A stretch of DNA of 64,000 nucleotides from Nocardioides alkalitolerans (GCA_038184435.1 CP116227.1:4121501-4185500), one strand, 5' to 3'; counted from the stretch's first letter, positions 52,197 through 60,978 are shown. The notes: generated from the sequence alone by a model not told the origin. Made by a program: numbers and translations.

Positions 52197-53024
52197 TCAG
52201 AGCAGCCCGTGGCGGCGCGCGGCGTTCGCGGCCTGCACGCGGTTGGCGACGCCGAGCTTCGCCATCGCACCCTTCATGTAGGACTTCACCGTCTGCTCGG
52301 TGAGCCCGAGCCGGTGCGCGACGTCGGCGTTCGACAGGCCCTCCCCGGCGCCGCGCACGACGTCGCGCTCCCGCGGCGTCAGCCGCACGCCGGGCTCCGC
52401 CGCGTCGTGGTCGGTCCGGGCGCCCGCCCCGCCGAGGAGGGCGGCGAGGCGCTCCCGGGCACGCGGATCGGTCGTGGTGCCCATGACGTCGACGAGCTCG
52501 GCGTACAGCTCCGGGTCCATGGCCGTCGCGGCGACCGGGGCGGCGGCCGGGGCGGCGCGCCGGGCGACCTCCCGCTCGATGTGGATCTCCCGGGCGAGCT
52601 CCGCGACGACCGGACGCAGGCGGTCGGCCAGCACGGTGCCGAAGTCCGTGCGGCGCCGCTCGGCCAGGTAGAGCACCGCGCTGACCGACGACCCCGGCAG
52701 GGCGATCGGGATGCTGATGACGGAGACGAGCCCCTCCGGGCTGACCTCGCGGTGGTAGCGCCGGGTGATGCCGCGGGCGCTCGCGTAGTCGGAGACGGCC
52801 GCCGGCCGCGACGAGGCCAGCGTCTGGCCGCCGAGCCCCTCCCCGGACCGCACGGTCAGGTTCACCAGGGACGACGTCTGCAGACCGCGGGACGCAGAGA
52901 TGACGAAGCTGCGGCGGTCGGGGTTGACGAGGCCCGCGAAGCCGACGGGCAGGCCGGTCCGGCGCAGCGCCTCGCCCAGCCCGCGGTTGAGGACGGCGGT
53001 GACGTCGGGGGTCGGACGCTGCAC
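52197..53024 (-). CDS. GAF-LuxR transcriptional regulator
   Basis: A 275-residue regulator with a GAF-like sensor (about residues 10-150, GLPVGFAGLVNPDRRSFVIS) and a C-terminal LuxR helix-turn-helix (about 212-270, LTPRERDVVRGAGEGLSNAD then VAHRLGLTEQTVKSYMK). It probably senses a small molecule and controls the divergent MHS transporter. GGAGG lies 6 bases before GTG. A GTGACC-TG-GGTCAC dyad lies 45 bases upstream. Confidence 0.88.
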   Translation of the reverse strand: MQRPTPDVTAVLNRGLGEALRRTGLPVGFAGLVNPDRRSFVISASRGLQTSSLVNLTVRSGEGLGGQTLASSRPAAVSDYASARGITRRYHREVSPEGLVSVISIPIALPGSSVSAVLYLAERRRTDFGTVLADRLRPVVAELAREIHIEREVARRAAPAAAPVAATAMDPELYAELVDVMGTTTDPRARERLAALLGGAGARTDHDAAEPGVRLTPRERDVVRGAGEGLSNADVAHRLGLTEQTVKSYMKGAMAKLGVANRVQAANAARRHGLL

Positions 53025-53068
53025 GGGGGGCCTCCTCGCCGGGGGTCGGGGCCCCAGGATGGCGCAGC

Positions 53069-53082
53069 GTGACCTGGGTCAC
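53069..53082. promoter_or_regulatory. Dyad operator GTGACC-N2-GGTCAC
   Basis: Perfect 6-base arms around TG in the divergent luxR/MHS region. A matching 13-base sequence occurs upstream of the cyclase operon at 57296-57308, so both may be bound by one regulator. Confidence 0.5.
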
Positions 53083-53226
53083 CACCCTCCGAAGGGGGTG
53101 GTGCGGGCCGTCGAGCGCGGGGAAGCGGCGTACCCCCGTTGGGGGGTGGTGGGCGATCGGTGTGACGGCCGACACCCCGGCCGCCGGACGACACCAGGTC
53201 GCCGCCCAACCGACCACGGAGGTCGC

Positions 53227-54573
53227 ATGAGCACCACCTCGACGACGCCACCGGGGCACGCCGCCCGCCGCGAGGCCCGCCCCGCCGAGATGCGCAAGGT
53301 GGCCGTCGCCAGCTGCGTCGGCACCACGATCGAGTACTACGACTTCTTCATCTACGGCACGGCCGCAGCGCTGGTCTTCCCGACCGTCTTCTTCCCGGCG
53401 CTGGGCTCCACGGCCGGGACGGTCGCGTCGTTCGCCACCTTCGCCGTCGCCTTCGTGGCGCGCCCGCTCGGCGCCGTGCTCTTCGGTCACTTCGGGGACC
53501 GGCTCGGTCGCAAGCGCACCCTCGTCACCACGCTCCTGCTCATGGGTGCCGCGACGGTCGCCATCGGCCTGCTGCCGACGGCGGCGGCCATCGGGGTGCT
53601 CGCGCCCATCGCCCTCGTCGTCCTCCGCTTCCTCCAGGGTCTCGCGGTCGGCGGGGAGTGGGCGGGGGCGAACCTGCTGACGGCGGAGTACGCGCCCGTC
53701 GGGAAGCGCGGCTTCTACGCCGTCTTCCCGCAGCTCGGTCCGGCCTTCGCCTTCGCGCTGTCGAGCGCGACCTTCCTGCTCAGCGACGCCGTGCTCGGCA
53801 CCACCGACGGGGCCTTCCTCAGCTATGGCTGGCGCATCCCGTTCATCGCCAGTGCGCTCATGGTCGTCGTGGGGCTCTACATCCGGATCAGCATCGAGGA
53901 GACGCCCGCCTTCCGGGCCGAGTCCGCGCGGGCGGAGCAGGTCGTCGGCACGAAGCGACCGCTCCCGTTCGTCGAGGTGGTGCGCCACCAGCCGCGCGAG
54001 ATCCTCCTGTCGGCCGGCCTCATGAGCGTCCTCTTCGGGTTCTTCTACATGGGCACGGCCTACCTCACGGCGTACGGCACCGCGCCCGACGGTGCGGCGC
54101 TCGACCGGCAGTTCGTGCTCACCACGGGCATCGTGGCGGCCCTGGCCCTCGGGGCGGCCACGTTGGCCGGCGGCGTCTGGTCGGACCGCGTGGGACGGCG
54201 CACGGTGATCATCACGTCGGGCGTGCTGGCGCTCGCCTGGGCACTGGTGCTCTTCCCGCTCCTCGACACCGGCACCCCGCTCGCCTTCGCGACCGGCGTG
54301 GTCGTCACGTTGGCGATCTTCGGCCTCGCCTTCGGGCCGGTCGGCGCCTACCTGCCCGAGCTGTTCGAGACCCGGTTCCGCTACACGGGCGCCGGCGCGG
54401 GCTACAACCTCGGTGGCGTGCTCGGCGGAGCCGTCCCGCCGCTGCTGGCGCCGGGCCTCACCGCGTCGTACGGCAGCATCGCCGTCGGGGTGATGCTGGC
54501 CCTGCTCGCCGTGCTGAGCATCGCGTGCACCGCCGCGCTCGGTGGTCGGACCCGGATGTCCGCCGCTGCCTGA
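53227..54573 (+). CDS. MHS-family (metabolite:H+ symporter) MFS transporter
   Basis: A 448-residue 12-helix transporter. TTIEYYDFFIYGTAAALVF, PLGAVLFGHFGDRLGRKRTL and RFLQGLAVGGEWAGANLL are the MHS signatures; GGVWSDRVGRRTV is the second-half loop. Substrates of the family are organic acids and osmolytes. GGAGG precedes the ATG. The neighbouring acyl-CoA ligase and cyclase suggest an organic acid substrate (inference). Confidence 0.92.
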   Translation: MSTTSTTPPGHAARREARPAEMRKVAVASCVGTTIEYYDFFIYGTAAALVFPTVFFPALGSTAGTVASFATFAVAFVARPLGAVLFGHFGDRLGRKRTLVTTLLLMGAATVAIGLLPTAAAIGVLAPIALVVLRFLQGLAVGGEWAGANLLTAEYAPVGKRGFYAVFPQLGPAFAFALSSATFLLSDAVLGTTDGAFLSYGWRIPFIASALMVVVGLYIRISIEETPAFRAESARAEQVVGTKRPLPFVEVVRHQPREILLSAGLMSVLFGFFYMGTAYLTAYGTAPDGAALDRQFVLTTGIVAALALGAATLAGGVWSDRVGRRTVIITSGVLALAWALVLFPLLDTGTPLAFATGVVVTLAIFGLAFGPVGAYLPELFETRFRYTGAGAGYNLGGVLGGAVPPLLAPGLTASYGSIAVGVMLALLAVLSIACTAALGGRTRMSAAA

Positions 54574-54583
54574 GGCGTCGGGT

Positions 54584-54617
54584 GGGGGCCGTCGCACCGA
54601 CCGGTGCGACGGCCCCC
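54584..54617. terminator. Terminator between MHS transporter and acyl-CoA ligase genes
   Basis: Perfect 16-base arms (54584-54599 and 54602-54617), followed on the plus strand by CTGCCGTC; serves two convergent genes. Confidence 0.8.
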
Positions 54618-54623
54618 CTGCCG

Positions 54624-56273
54624 TCAGGTGCCCCGCAGCTCCCGCCGCAGGATCTTGCCGGTCACGGTCTTGGGGAGCTCGTCGAGCACGACGACCTGGC
54701 GGGGGTACTTGTACGCCGCCATCCGCTCCCTGCAGTGCGCGACCAGCTCCTCGGCCGTGGCCTCCTGGCCCGCGTGGAGGCTGACGAACGCCTTCACCGT
54801 CTCGCCCCGCTTCTCGTCGGGCACGCCGACGACCGCGGACTCCCGCACCGCCGGGTGCTCGGCCAGGACGTCCTCGACCTCGCGCGGCCACACCTTGTAG
54901 CCCGACGCGTTGATCATGTCCTTCTTGCGGTCGACGATGAAGATCCAGCCGTCGTCGTTCATGAACCCGACGTCGCCCGACCGCAGGGAGCGCCCGGGCA
55001 GGCTCGCCTCCGTCTCCTTCGGCTTGCCCCAGTAGCCCGCCACGACCTGCGGGCCCTCGGCCACGATCTCGCCGACCTCCCCGAGCGGTACGTCGCGCCC
55101 GTCGTCCCCGAGGACGCGCACCGTCGTGGACGGCACCGGTACGCCGACGGACAGCGCACCCGAGACGGGGTCGACCGGCGACGGCGTGCCGAACGGCGTC
55201 AGCGTCATCGGGCTCGTCGTCTCGGTCAGGCCGTAGGCGTTGTGGACCTGCAGCCCGGTGGCCTCGAGGAACCGCTTCTCCGCCGTCGGCGAGATCGCCG
55301 CGCCACCCGAGTAGACGGACGTGAACGAGGAGAAGTGGTCGGTGGTGAAGTCCGGGTGGTTGAGCAGCGCGTTGAACGCGGTGATCGCGCCGATCGTGCA
55401 CGTCGGGCGGTGCTCGCGGAATGCGTCGAGCACGACCGCCGGCTCGAACCGGTAGGCCAGCACCAGCGGCATCGGGGCCAGGAAGCTGACCGCGATGTGC
55501 CCGATCAGTCCCGTGATGTGGAAGAGCGGCGCGATGCCGAAGACCGAGCCGCCGGGCCGGAAGCGCGCCCAGTCGCGGTAGACGGTCGCCGTGAACACCA
55601 CGTTGCCGTGGGTGTTCATCGCGCCCTTCGGCACGCCGGTGGTGCCCGACGTGTAGGTCAGGAACGCGACGTCCTCCGGCCCGAGCGTGACGGGTGGCGG
55701 CACCTGGCCGCGGTGCTCGTCGATGAACGCCGCGAGGTCGGTCGTGCCCTCGTGGCGGCGCCGCTCCACCCCGGCGAACAGACGGGGGTCGTGCCGCGTC
55801 TGGTGCTCCAGCTCGCTGGTGGTGAGCACGAGCTCGACGGCGCTGCCGGGGACGACGTCGCGCGCCACCTCGTCGTACAACGACTCCAGGGACACGAGCA
55901 CGCGCGCCCCCGAGTCCTCGAGGAGGTAGGTGAGCTCCCGCGCGCGGCTCATCGGGTTGACCGAGACCATGACGGCGCCCGCCTTCCACGCCGCGAGGAG
56001 CACGACGAGGAACTGCGGCACGTTCTGCAGGTACGCCGCGACGCGGTCGCCCGGCGCCACGCCGTGCGCGAGGAGACCGGAGGCCAGGGCGTCGCTCTGG
56101 GCGTCGAGCTCGGCGCGCGTGAGGACCCCGTCGAAGTAGCGCACCGCGACGCCGTCGGGCTCCTGGGCGAGGCCGGCCCGGAACATGTCGAGGGCGTTGC
56201 GGTGGCCGGGTTCGATCTCGGGCGGCTGCTGGCCGTAGAGGCCCAGCCAGGGCCGCTCGTCGTAGACGCTCAC
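54624..56273 (-). CDS. AMP-forming acyl-CoA synthetase
   Basis: A 549-residue ANL enzyme activating a carboxylic acid as acyl-AMP then acyl-CoA. The P-loop YTSGTTGVPKG is at 207-217, NAYGLTETTSP near 344, SGDVGFMNDDGWIFIVDRKKD and the catalytic Lys in PKTVTGKILRREL near the end. It starts 8 bases after the cyclase stop, so both form an operon. Substrate unknown. Confidence 0.92.
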   Translation of the reverse strand: MSVYDERPWLGLYGQQPPEIEPGHRNALDMFRAGLAQEPDGVAVRYFDGVLTRAELDAQSDALASGLLAHGVAPGDRVAAYLQNVPQFLVVLLAAWKAGAVMVSVNPMSRARELTYLLEDSGARVLVSLESLYDEVARDVVPGSAVELVLTTSELEHQTRHDPRLFAGVERRRHEGTTDLAAFIDEHRGQVPPPVTLGPEDVAFLTYTSGTTGVPKGAMNTHGNVVFTATVYRDWARFRPGGSVFGIAPLFHITGLIGHIAVSFLAPMPLVLAYRFEPAVVLDAFREHRPTCTIGAITAFNALLNHPDFTTDHFSSFTSVYSGGAAISPTAEKRFLEATGLQVHNAYGLTETTSPMTLTPFGTPSPVDPVSGALSVGVPVPSTTVRVLGDDGRDVPLGEVGEIVAEGPQVVAGYWGKPKETEASLPGRSLRSGDVGFMNDDGWIFIVDRKKDMINASGYKVWPREVEDVLAEHPAVRESAVVGVPDEKRGETVKAFVSLHAGQEATAEELVAHCRERMAAYKYPRQVVVLDELPKTVTGKILRRELRGT

Positions 56274-56280
56274 GCCTCGC

Positions 56281-57240
56281 TCACTTCACGACGAGCGGGT
56301 TGACCGGCGAGCCGCTGCCCTTCGCGACCTTGAGCGGCGCGGCGGCGTAGAAGAACTCGTAGCGGCCGTCCTCGGCGCAGTCGGCCGCGAGCGCCTCGAG
56401 GTCGCAGATCTCCGTGAACGCGATGCCGAGGTTGCGCATGAGCGCGTTGTGGAGCACCAGGGCGACACCGTTGTTGGGGTCGGTCGTGACCTCGTTGGCG
56501 ATGGTGTCGGTGACGAGGTTGGGGATCTCCATGTCGGCGAACCACTGCACGAGCTCGGGGCTGTAGACGAGGCCCGGCTCGCAGAAGCCCTCGTAGAACT
56601 TGTCACCGAGCTCGAAGAAGAGCTGCAGGTAGTTGGTGCGGATGAGGAGGATGTCGCGCTTGCGGAGCTCGACGCCCTGGGACTCGGCACACGCCACGAG
56701 GTCCTCGTGGGTGTAGGTCTCGGCGGACTCGAGGGTGTCCTTGCCGCGGAAGCGGGCCATGTCGAGCAGGACGGCGCGGCCGACCACGCCGCGCTGGGCG
56801 ATGGGCTCGACGGAGGCCTTGTCCATGCCGCCCACCGTCGTGCGGGCGTCGTAGCCGTTCCACAGCTGCCCGCCGTACCAGACGTGGCCGAGCGCGTCGT
56901 ACTGCGTCGAGCCCTGCAGGAACGCGTCGATCTTGTCGTCCGCGTAGTGCAGGCCGCCCGGGAAGGCGGGCGCGTCCTCGCCGTCCCAGCTCGACTCGTC
57001 GAGGATCTGGGTGCGGGTCGCCGGGGTGCGGCCGGGCCAGACCGGGTCGCCCTTCGGGTCGCCGATGAGGCGCTGCAGCGTGAAGACCTTGCCCGAGCTG
57101 ATGAGGCCGGCCGCGGCCACGACCTGCTCCGGCCCCAGGTAGTTGAGGCTGCCGACCTCGTCCTCGGGCCCCCACTTGCCCCAGTTCGACGGGGAGTCGG
57201 CGAGCAGCTCGGTCAGGTCGGGGGCGGTGCCGTCAGACAT
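56281..57240 (-). CDS. Cyclase-family metal hydrolase (kynurenine formamidase fold)
   Basis: A 319-residue protein of the cyclase/kynurenine formamidase-like family. The metal-binding block is the variant STQYDALGHVWYGG (about residues 112-125), followed by GVVGRAVLLDMARFRG and a C-terminal PNLVTDTIANEV region. Members hydrolyse amides or cyclic esters, or cyclise polyketides. AGGAGG lies 4 bases before the ATG at 57240. An operator-like CGAACG-CT-CGTTCG lies 33 bases upstream. Confidence 0.8.
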   Translation of the reverse strand: MSDGTAPDLTELLADSPSNWGKWGPEDEVGSLNYLGPEQVVAAAGLISSGKVFTLQRLIGDPKGDPVWPGRTPATRTQILDESSWDGEDAPAFPGGLHYADDKIDAFLQGSTQYDALGHVWYGGQLWNGYDARTTVGGMDKASVEPIAQRGVVGRAVLLDMARFRGKDTLESAETYTHEDLVACAESQGVELRKRDILLIRTNYLQLFFELGDKFYEGFCEPGLVYSPELVQWFADMEIPNLVTDTIANEVTTDPNNGVALVLHNALMRNLGIAFTEICDLEALAADCAEDGRYEFFYAAAPLKVAKGSGSPVNPLVVK

Positions 57241-57272
57241 GGGTCCTCCTGGGAGTGGTGGCCGGACGGGCG

Positions 57273-57286
57273 CGAACGCTCGTTCG
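57273..57286. promoter_or_regulatory. TetR-type operator upstream of the cyclase operon
   Basis: CGAACG-CT-CGTTCG fits the pattern CNAACGNNCGTTNG known for PaaR-type TetR regulators of aryl- and acyl-CoA catabolism. The divergent gene encodes a TetR-domain protein. Confidence 0.55.
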
Positions 57287-57296
57287 GCGACGTGCA

Positions 57297-57308
57297 TGAC
57301 CCAGGTCA
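57297..57308. promoter_or_regulatory. TGACC-N2-GGTCA dyad shared with the luxR/MHS promoter
   Basis: On the minus strand this reads TGACCTGGGTCA, identical to the core at 53070-53081. It lies 56 bases before the cyclase ATG. Confidence 0.5.
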
Positions 57309-57367
57309 CACTTCGGGGTCGGCGAGCGGTCGTCAAGGGATGCGTCGGGTAGTTCTCGGAGCATCGT

Positions 57368-57384
57368 GTTCAGCTATCCTGAAC
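57368..57384 (+). promoter_or_regulatory. Dyad operator over the -10 of the XRE-TetR gene
   Basis: GTTCAG-N5-CTGAAC spans TATCCT (57375-57380), which ends 7 bases before the ATG at 57388. A bound repressor would block the leaderless promoter, so autoregulation is likely. Confidence 0.6.
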
Positions 57385-57387
57385 TCC

Positions 57388-58290
57388 ATGCCGGAGGCCT
57401 CGTTGCACCGCGAGCTGCTCGGCGCGGCCGTCCGCGACCTCCGCCGCCACCGCGGCCTGACGCTCCGCGACCTGGCGCGCGCCCTGGGGGTCAGCCCGGC
57501 CACCCTCAGTGCGATCGAGAACGGTCGCACGGGCACCTCCAGCGAGCGTGTCGTCCAGCTCGCCGACGCCCTGGGGGTGCGGGTCGAGCGCCTGGTCGGC
57601 ACGATGGCGGAGCCGGTGAGCGACGAGCGGTGGGCACTGCGGGCCTCGGCGGGCTCCCGGGCTGCGGGCGTTGCGGGCGACTGGCGTGCGTATGCGCCCC
57701 TGGTGCTCGACCCCGCCCTGCGGGGAGCGCTGGCGACCTTCCTCGAGCTCGGCTACCACGGCGCGACGATGCGGGCCGTGGCCGAGCGTGCGGGTCTGTC
57801 GGTGGCGGGGCTCTACCACTACTACGCGAGCAAGCAGCAGATGCTCGTCACCATCCTGGACCGCACCATGAGCGACCTCGCGGCGCGCACCGACGCGGCG
57901 GCCGCCGACGGCGCGGACCCGCCCGAGCGCTTCGCGAACCTCGTCGAGTGCCTCGCGCTGTTCCACACCCACCGCCGCGAGCTGGGCTTCATCGGCGCGG
58001 CCGAGATGCGCAGCCTCCTCCCGGCGGCCCGCCACCGCATCGCGGCCGTACGGCGCGGGGAGCAGGCCAAGGTCGACCGCGAGGTGGTCGCGGGCCGGGC
58101 CGCCGGGGTGTTCGACGTGGAAGAACCGCTGGAGGCCTCGCGCGCCGTGGTCACGATGTGCACGGCGCTCGCGCAGTGGTACCGACCGACCGGGCCGGCG
58201 ACGCCCGAGCAGGTGGCGGCGGGGTACGTCGAGCTCGCGCTCGACGCCGTACGGTGCCGACCGGCGGCCCGACCGCTGCCGCGGCGGTGA
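57388..58290 (+). CDS. Fused XRE-TetR transcriptional regulator
   Basis: A 300-residue protein with two DNA-binding domains. Residues 9-65 are a Cro/CI helix-turn-helix (LRDLARALGVSPATLSAIEN); residues 105-155 are a TetR helix-turn-helix (TMRAVAERAGLSVAGLYHYY) followed by a TetR ligand-binding core to about residue 290. It starts as a leaderless ATG under the dyad at 57368-57384. Divergent from the cyclase/acyl-CoA ligase operon, which it probably controls. Confidence 0.88.
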   Translation: MPEASLHRELLGAAVRDLRRHRGLTLRDLARALGVSPATLSAIENGRTGTSSERVVQLADALGVRVERLVGTMAEPVSDERWALRASAGSRAAGVAGDWRAYAPLVLDPALRGALATFLELGYHGATMRAVAERAGLSVAGLYHYYASKQQMLVTILDRTMSDLAARTDAAAADGADPPERFANLVECLALFHTHRRELGFIGAAEMRSLLPAARHRIAAVRRGEQAKVDREVVAGRAAGVFDVEEPLEASRAVVTMCTALAQWYRPTGPATPEQVAAGYVELALDAVRCRPAARPLPRR

Positions 58291-58336
58291 AGGACGGGCG
58301 AGGAACATCCGCGGAGAGGTAGTTGTTCGTTCAACC

Positions 58337-59356
58337 ATGAAGAAGATCGGGTTCCTGTCGTTCGGGCACTGGACGCCGTCGCCGCACTCGCAGACGCGGT
58401 CGGCGGCCGACGTGCTGCTGCAGTCGATCGAGCTCGCCGAGGCGGCCGAGGAGCTCGGCGCCGACGGCGCCTACTTCCGCGTGCACCACTTCGCGCGGCA
58501 GCTCGCCTCCCCGTTCCCGCTGCTCGCCGCCGCCGGTGCGCGCACGTCGCGGATCGAGCTCGGCACGGGCGTGATCGACATGCGCTACGAGAACCCGCTC
58601 TACATGGCCGAGGACGCCGGCGCCGCCGACCTCATCTCCGGCGGGCGCCTGCAGCTCGGCATCAGCCGGGGATCACCGGAGCAGGTCGTCGACGGCTACC
58701 GCTACTTCGGCTACGGCCCCGCCGAGGGCGAGGACCACGCCGACATGGCGCGCCGCCACACCTCGGTGTTCCTCGACGTGCTCAGCGGACGGGGGTTCGC
58801 CGAGCCCCACCCGCGGCCGATGTTCCCCAACCCGCCCGGGCTGCTGCGCATCGAGCCGCACTCCGAGGGGCTGCGGGACCGCATCTGGTGGGGTGCAGGA
58901 TCCCGCTCCACCGCCGAGTGGGCCGCCCGGCAGGGCATGAACCTCATGAGCTCCACCCTGCTCACGGAGGACACCGGCGTCCCGTTCCACGAGCTGCAGG
59001 CCGAGCAGATCCGCCTCTTCCGCGACGCGTGGAAGGAGGCGGGGCACGAGCGCGAGCCCCGCGTCTCGGTGAGCCGCAGCATCTTCCCGCTCGTCGACGA
59101 CCGCGACCGGGCATACTTCGGCCACGACCGGGCCAGCAGCGACCAGGTGGGCTTCATCGACGGCGGTACGGCGCGGTTCGGCAAGACGTACGCCGCCGAG
59201 CCCGACCAGCTCGTCGACGAGCTGGCGAAGGACGAGGCCATCGCGGCGGCCGACACGCTGCTCATCACGGTGCCGAACCAGCTCGGGGTGGAGTACAACG
59301 CGCACGTCATCGAGTCCCTGCTGACCCACGTCGCGCCGGGGCTCGGCTGGCGCTGA
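58337..59356 (+). CDS. LLM-class flavin-dependent oxidoreductase
   Basis: A 339-residue luciferase-like monooxygenase fold protein. FLSFGHWTPSP at the start, GVIDMRYENPLYMAEDAGAA, LISGGRLQLGISRGSP and WWGAGSRSTAEWAARQGMNL are family blocks. These use FMN or F420; the sequence does not decide. It lies 46 bases after the XRE-TetR gene on the same strand. No Shine-Dalgarno is near the ATG. Confidence 0.85.
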   Translation: MKKIGFLSFGHWTPSPHSQTRSAADVLLQSIELAEAAEELGADGAYFRVHHFARQLASPFPLLAAAGARTSRIELGTGVIDMRYENPLYMAEDAGAADLISGGRLQLGISRGSPEQVVDGYRYFGYGPAEGEDHADMARRHTSVFLDVLSGRGFAEPHPRPMFPNPPGLLRIEPHSEGLRDRIWWGAGSRSTAEWAARQGMNLMSSTLLTEDTGVPFHELQAEQIRLFRDAWKEAGHEREPRVSVSRSIFPLVDDRDRAYFGHDRASSDQVGFIDGGTARFGKTYAAEPDQLVDELAKDEAIAAADTLLITVPNQLGVEYNAHVIESLLTHVAPGLGWR

Positions 59357-59394
59357 GCCTCGGGCGGCTCGGGCTGGGCCCGAGCTCGGGTGCA

Positions 59395-59557
59395 GGAAAA
59401 CGCGGACGGGCCCGACCAGTGGGACGAAAGTGCGCGGGCCGGTGGGGCCCGGGAAAGAAAACGCGGACCCTCAGGGCCGGGCGCTCGGCGTGTCGCGGTC
59501 CGGGGTCCGCGTTTTCTTTGCCCGCTTCGGACCGCCCCGGTCCCCGTCCGCGTTTCC
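59395..59557. repeat. Nested inverted repeats in a convergent intergenic region
   Basis: An outer pair (59398-59410 with 59543-59555, 13 bases identical) encloses an inner pair (59454-59470 with 59503-59519, 17 bases identical). Both contain AAACGCGGAC. The inner loop is 32 bases and GC-rich. The arms all derive from one related sequence, GAAAACGCGGAC, in alternate orientation, as in mosaic interspersed elements. It lies between the LLM and DUF-like genes, where it may also terminate. Confidence 0.75.
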
Positions 59558-59584
59558 TCCTCCGAGGCGAGAGCCGACCTGGGC

Positions 59585-60124
59585 TCAGCGCAGGGCCGGG
59601 GCCGCGGCCAGCGCCGTACGCACGGCGGCGATGCGCTCGTCGTAGCGGCCCGGTTGCGCGCCGTATGCCCGCTCCTCCCACGGGCCGACGACGGTCTCGA
59701 GCGCCGCGCACGCCCGTTCGGCCCACGCACGGAGCTGCGGGTGGACCCCACCGGCGATCTTGAAGTGCGCCAGGGCGGCGGCCACGTAGGCGTCGATCTC
59801 GCCGTGGAGGAAGCGCACGTGCGGCTCGTCGGCGTCCAGCCACGCGACGAGCGCGTCGGTCGGTCCGTCCCACAGCTCCTCCGGCACGAGCGCCCAGTCG
59901 TCGAGCAGCGCGACGAGGGCTGCCAGCGCGTCCTCGTCCGCACCTCCGTCGAAGAAGAGCTCCTCGAGGTGGCGCAGCGTGTCGTGCCCGTCGTCGGAGC
60001 CGAACGGGGCGCGGGGGTCGCCGGCGTCCCAGAACCAGTCGGGCACGGCCGCGACGTACGCAGGGTGGCTCGTGGCGCGCGCCAGTCCGTCGAGGCCGTC
60101 GAGGAAGCGGGACGGGGTCGCCAT
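59585..60124 (-). CDS. Hypothetical protein, 179 residues
   Basis: A soluble acidic, Trp-rich helical protein (MATPSRFLDGLDGLARATSH, PDWFWDAGDPRAPFGSDDGH, EELWDGPTDALVAWLDADEP). No family recognised. ATG at 60124 is fixed by TACCGT 7 bases upstream; an upstream ATG in frame would overlap the divergent acetyltransferase gene. Confidence 0.6.
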   Translation of the reverse strand: MATPSRFLDGLDGLARATSHPAYVAAVPDWFWDAGDPRAPFGSDDGHDTLRHLEELFFDGGADEDALAALVALLDDWALVPEELWDGPTDALVAWLDADEPHVRFLHGEIDAYVAAALAHFKIAGGVHPQLRAWAERACAALETVVGPWEERAYGAQPGRYDERIAAVRTALAAAPALR

Positions 60125-60131
60125 GCGGCGC

Positions 60132-60137
60132 ACGGTA
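60132..60137 (-). promoter_or_regulatory. -10 element of the hypothetical gene
   Basis: TACCGT on the minus strand, 7 bases before the ATG at 60124. Confidence 0.5.
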
Positions 60138-60209
60138 GCGGGGCCGCGGCGACCCGATAGCGTCACCCCGTGGCCGCCGACGGGCGGCGGCCCGGAACGA
60201 GGAGTCGCC

Positions 60210-60515
60210 ATGGCGGTCGAGGTCGTCGAGAACGAGCAGGAGAAGCGGTACGAGGCGCGCATCGACGGCGCGCTCGCCGGCTTCGCGGTCTACATCCCCG
60301 CCGACGGCATGCGCGTCATCACCCACACCGAGGTGGACCCGGCCCACGAGGGCAAAGGCGTCGGCTCCGCGCTGGCCCGCTTCGCCCTCGACGACATCCG
60401 TGCACGCGGCACGAAGGTCATGCCGCTGTGCCCGTTCGTGCTGGGCTGGATGCAGCGCCACCCCGACTACGCCGACCTCGCCTTCAACGCCCCGGCCAGC
60501 CGGGTCGTCGACTGA
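60210..60515 (+). CDS. Small GNAT acetyltransferase (YjdJ-like)
   Basis: A 101-residue single-domain GNAT of the YjdJ/GTP-type group. HTEVDPAHEGKGVGSALARF is the acetyl-CoA loop and CPFVLGWMQRHPDYADL the family C-terminal motif. GAGGAG precedes the ATG. Substrate unknown. The AhpD-like gene starts 16 bases after it. Confidence 0.88.
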   Translation: MAVEVVENEQEKRYEARIDGALAGFAVYIPADGMRVITHTEVDPAHEGKGVGSALARFALDDIRARGTKVMPLCPFVLGWMQRHPDYADLAFNAPASRVVD

Positions 60516-60531
60516 GCCGCACGGCCGCACC

Positions 60532-60978
60532 GTGAGCGACTGCTACCTCGACAAGGCCGAGCCCGCGGCGTACTCCGCCCTCGGTGCCACGGCCGCCGCC
60601 GTCACGGACGCCGCGAAGCGGGTCGGTCTCGACCGGCGGCTGGTCGAGCTCGTCAACCTCCGCGTCTCGCAGATCAACGGCTGCGCCTTCTGCCTCGACC
60701 TGCACCACCGGCGCGCCCTCGCGGCGGGGGAGGAGCCGCGGCGGATCGCGGTGCTCGGGGCCTGGCGCGAGACCTCGCTGTTCTCGGAGGCGGAGCAGGC
60801 GGCGCTCGTGCTCGCCGAGTCGATCACGCGCCTGCCGTCCCACGACGAGCGCTGCCGCGCCGAGGCGCGGGCCCGCCGGGTGCTGGGGGACGAGGCGTAC
60901 TCCGTCGTCGCCTGGGTCGCCGTCACGATCAACGCGTTCAACCGGCTGTCGATGACGAGCCACCACCCGGTGGGCTGA
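60532..60978 (+). CDS. AhpD/carboxymuconolactone decarboxylase-like protein
   Basis: A 148-residue alpha-helical protein with the redox motif CAFCLDLHHRRAL (Cys-x2-Cys and His, about residues 46-58), typical of AhpD-like peroxidase partners. It may reduce peroxides through thiols. GTG at 60532 is the first start after the GNAT stop. Confidence 0.87.
   Translation: MSDCYLDKAEPAAYSALGATAAAVTDAAKRVGLDRRLVELVNLRVSQINGCAFCLDLHHRRALAAGEEPRRIAVLGAWRETSLFSEAEQAALVLAESITRLPSHDERCRAEARARRVLGDEAYSVVAWVAVTINAFNRLSMTSHHPVG

Noticed and set aside
52168..55989. Long minus-strand frame running into the AAC(3)-type gene
   Set aside because: Only the last 268 codons look like a protein family; the rest overlaps luxR, the MHS gene and the acyl-CoA ligase, which are well supported in other frames.
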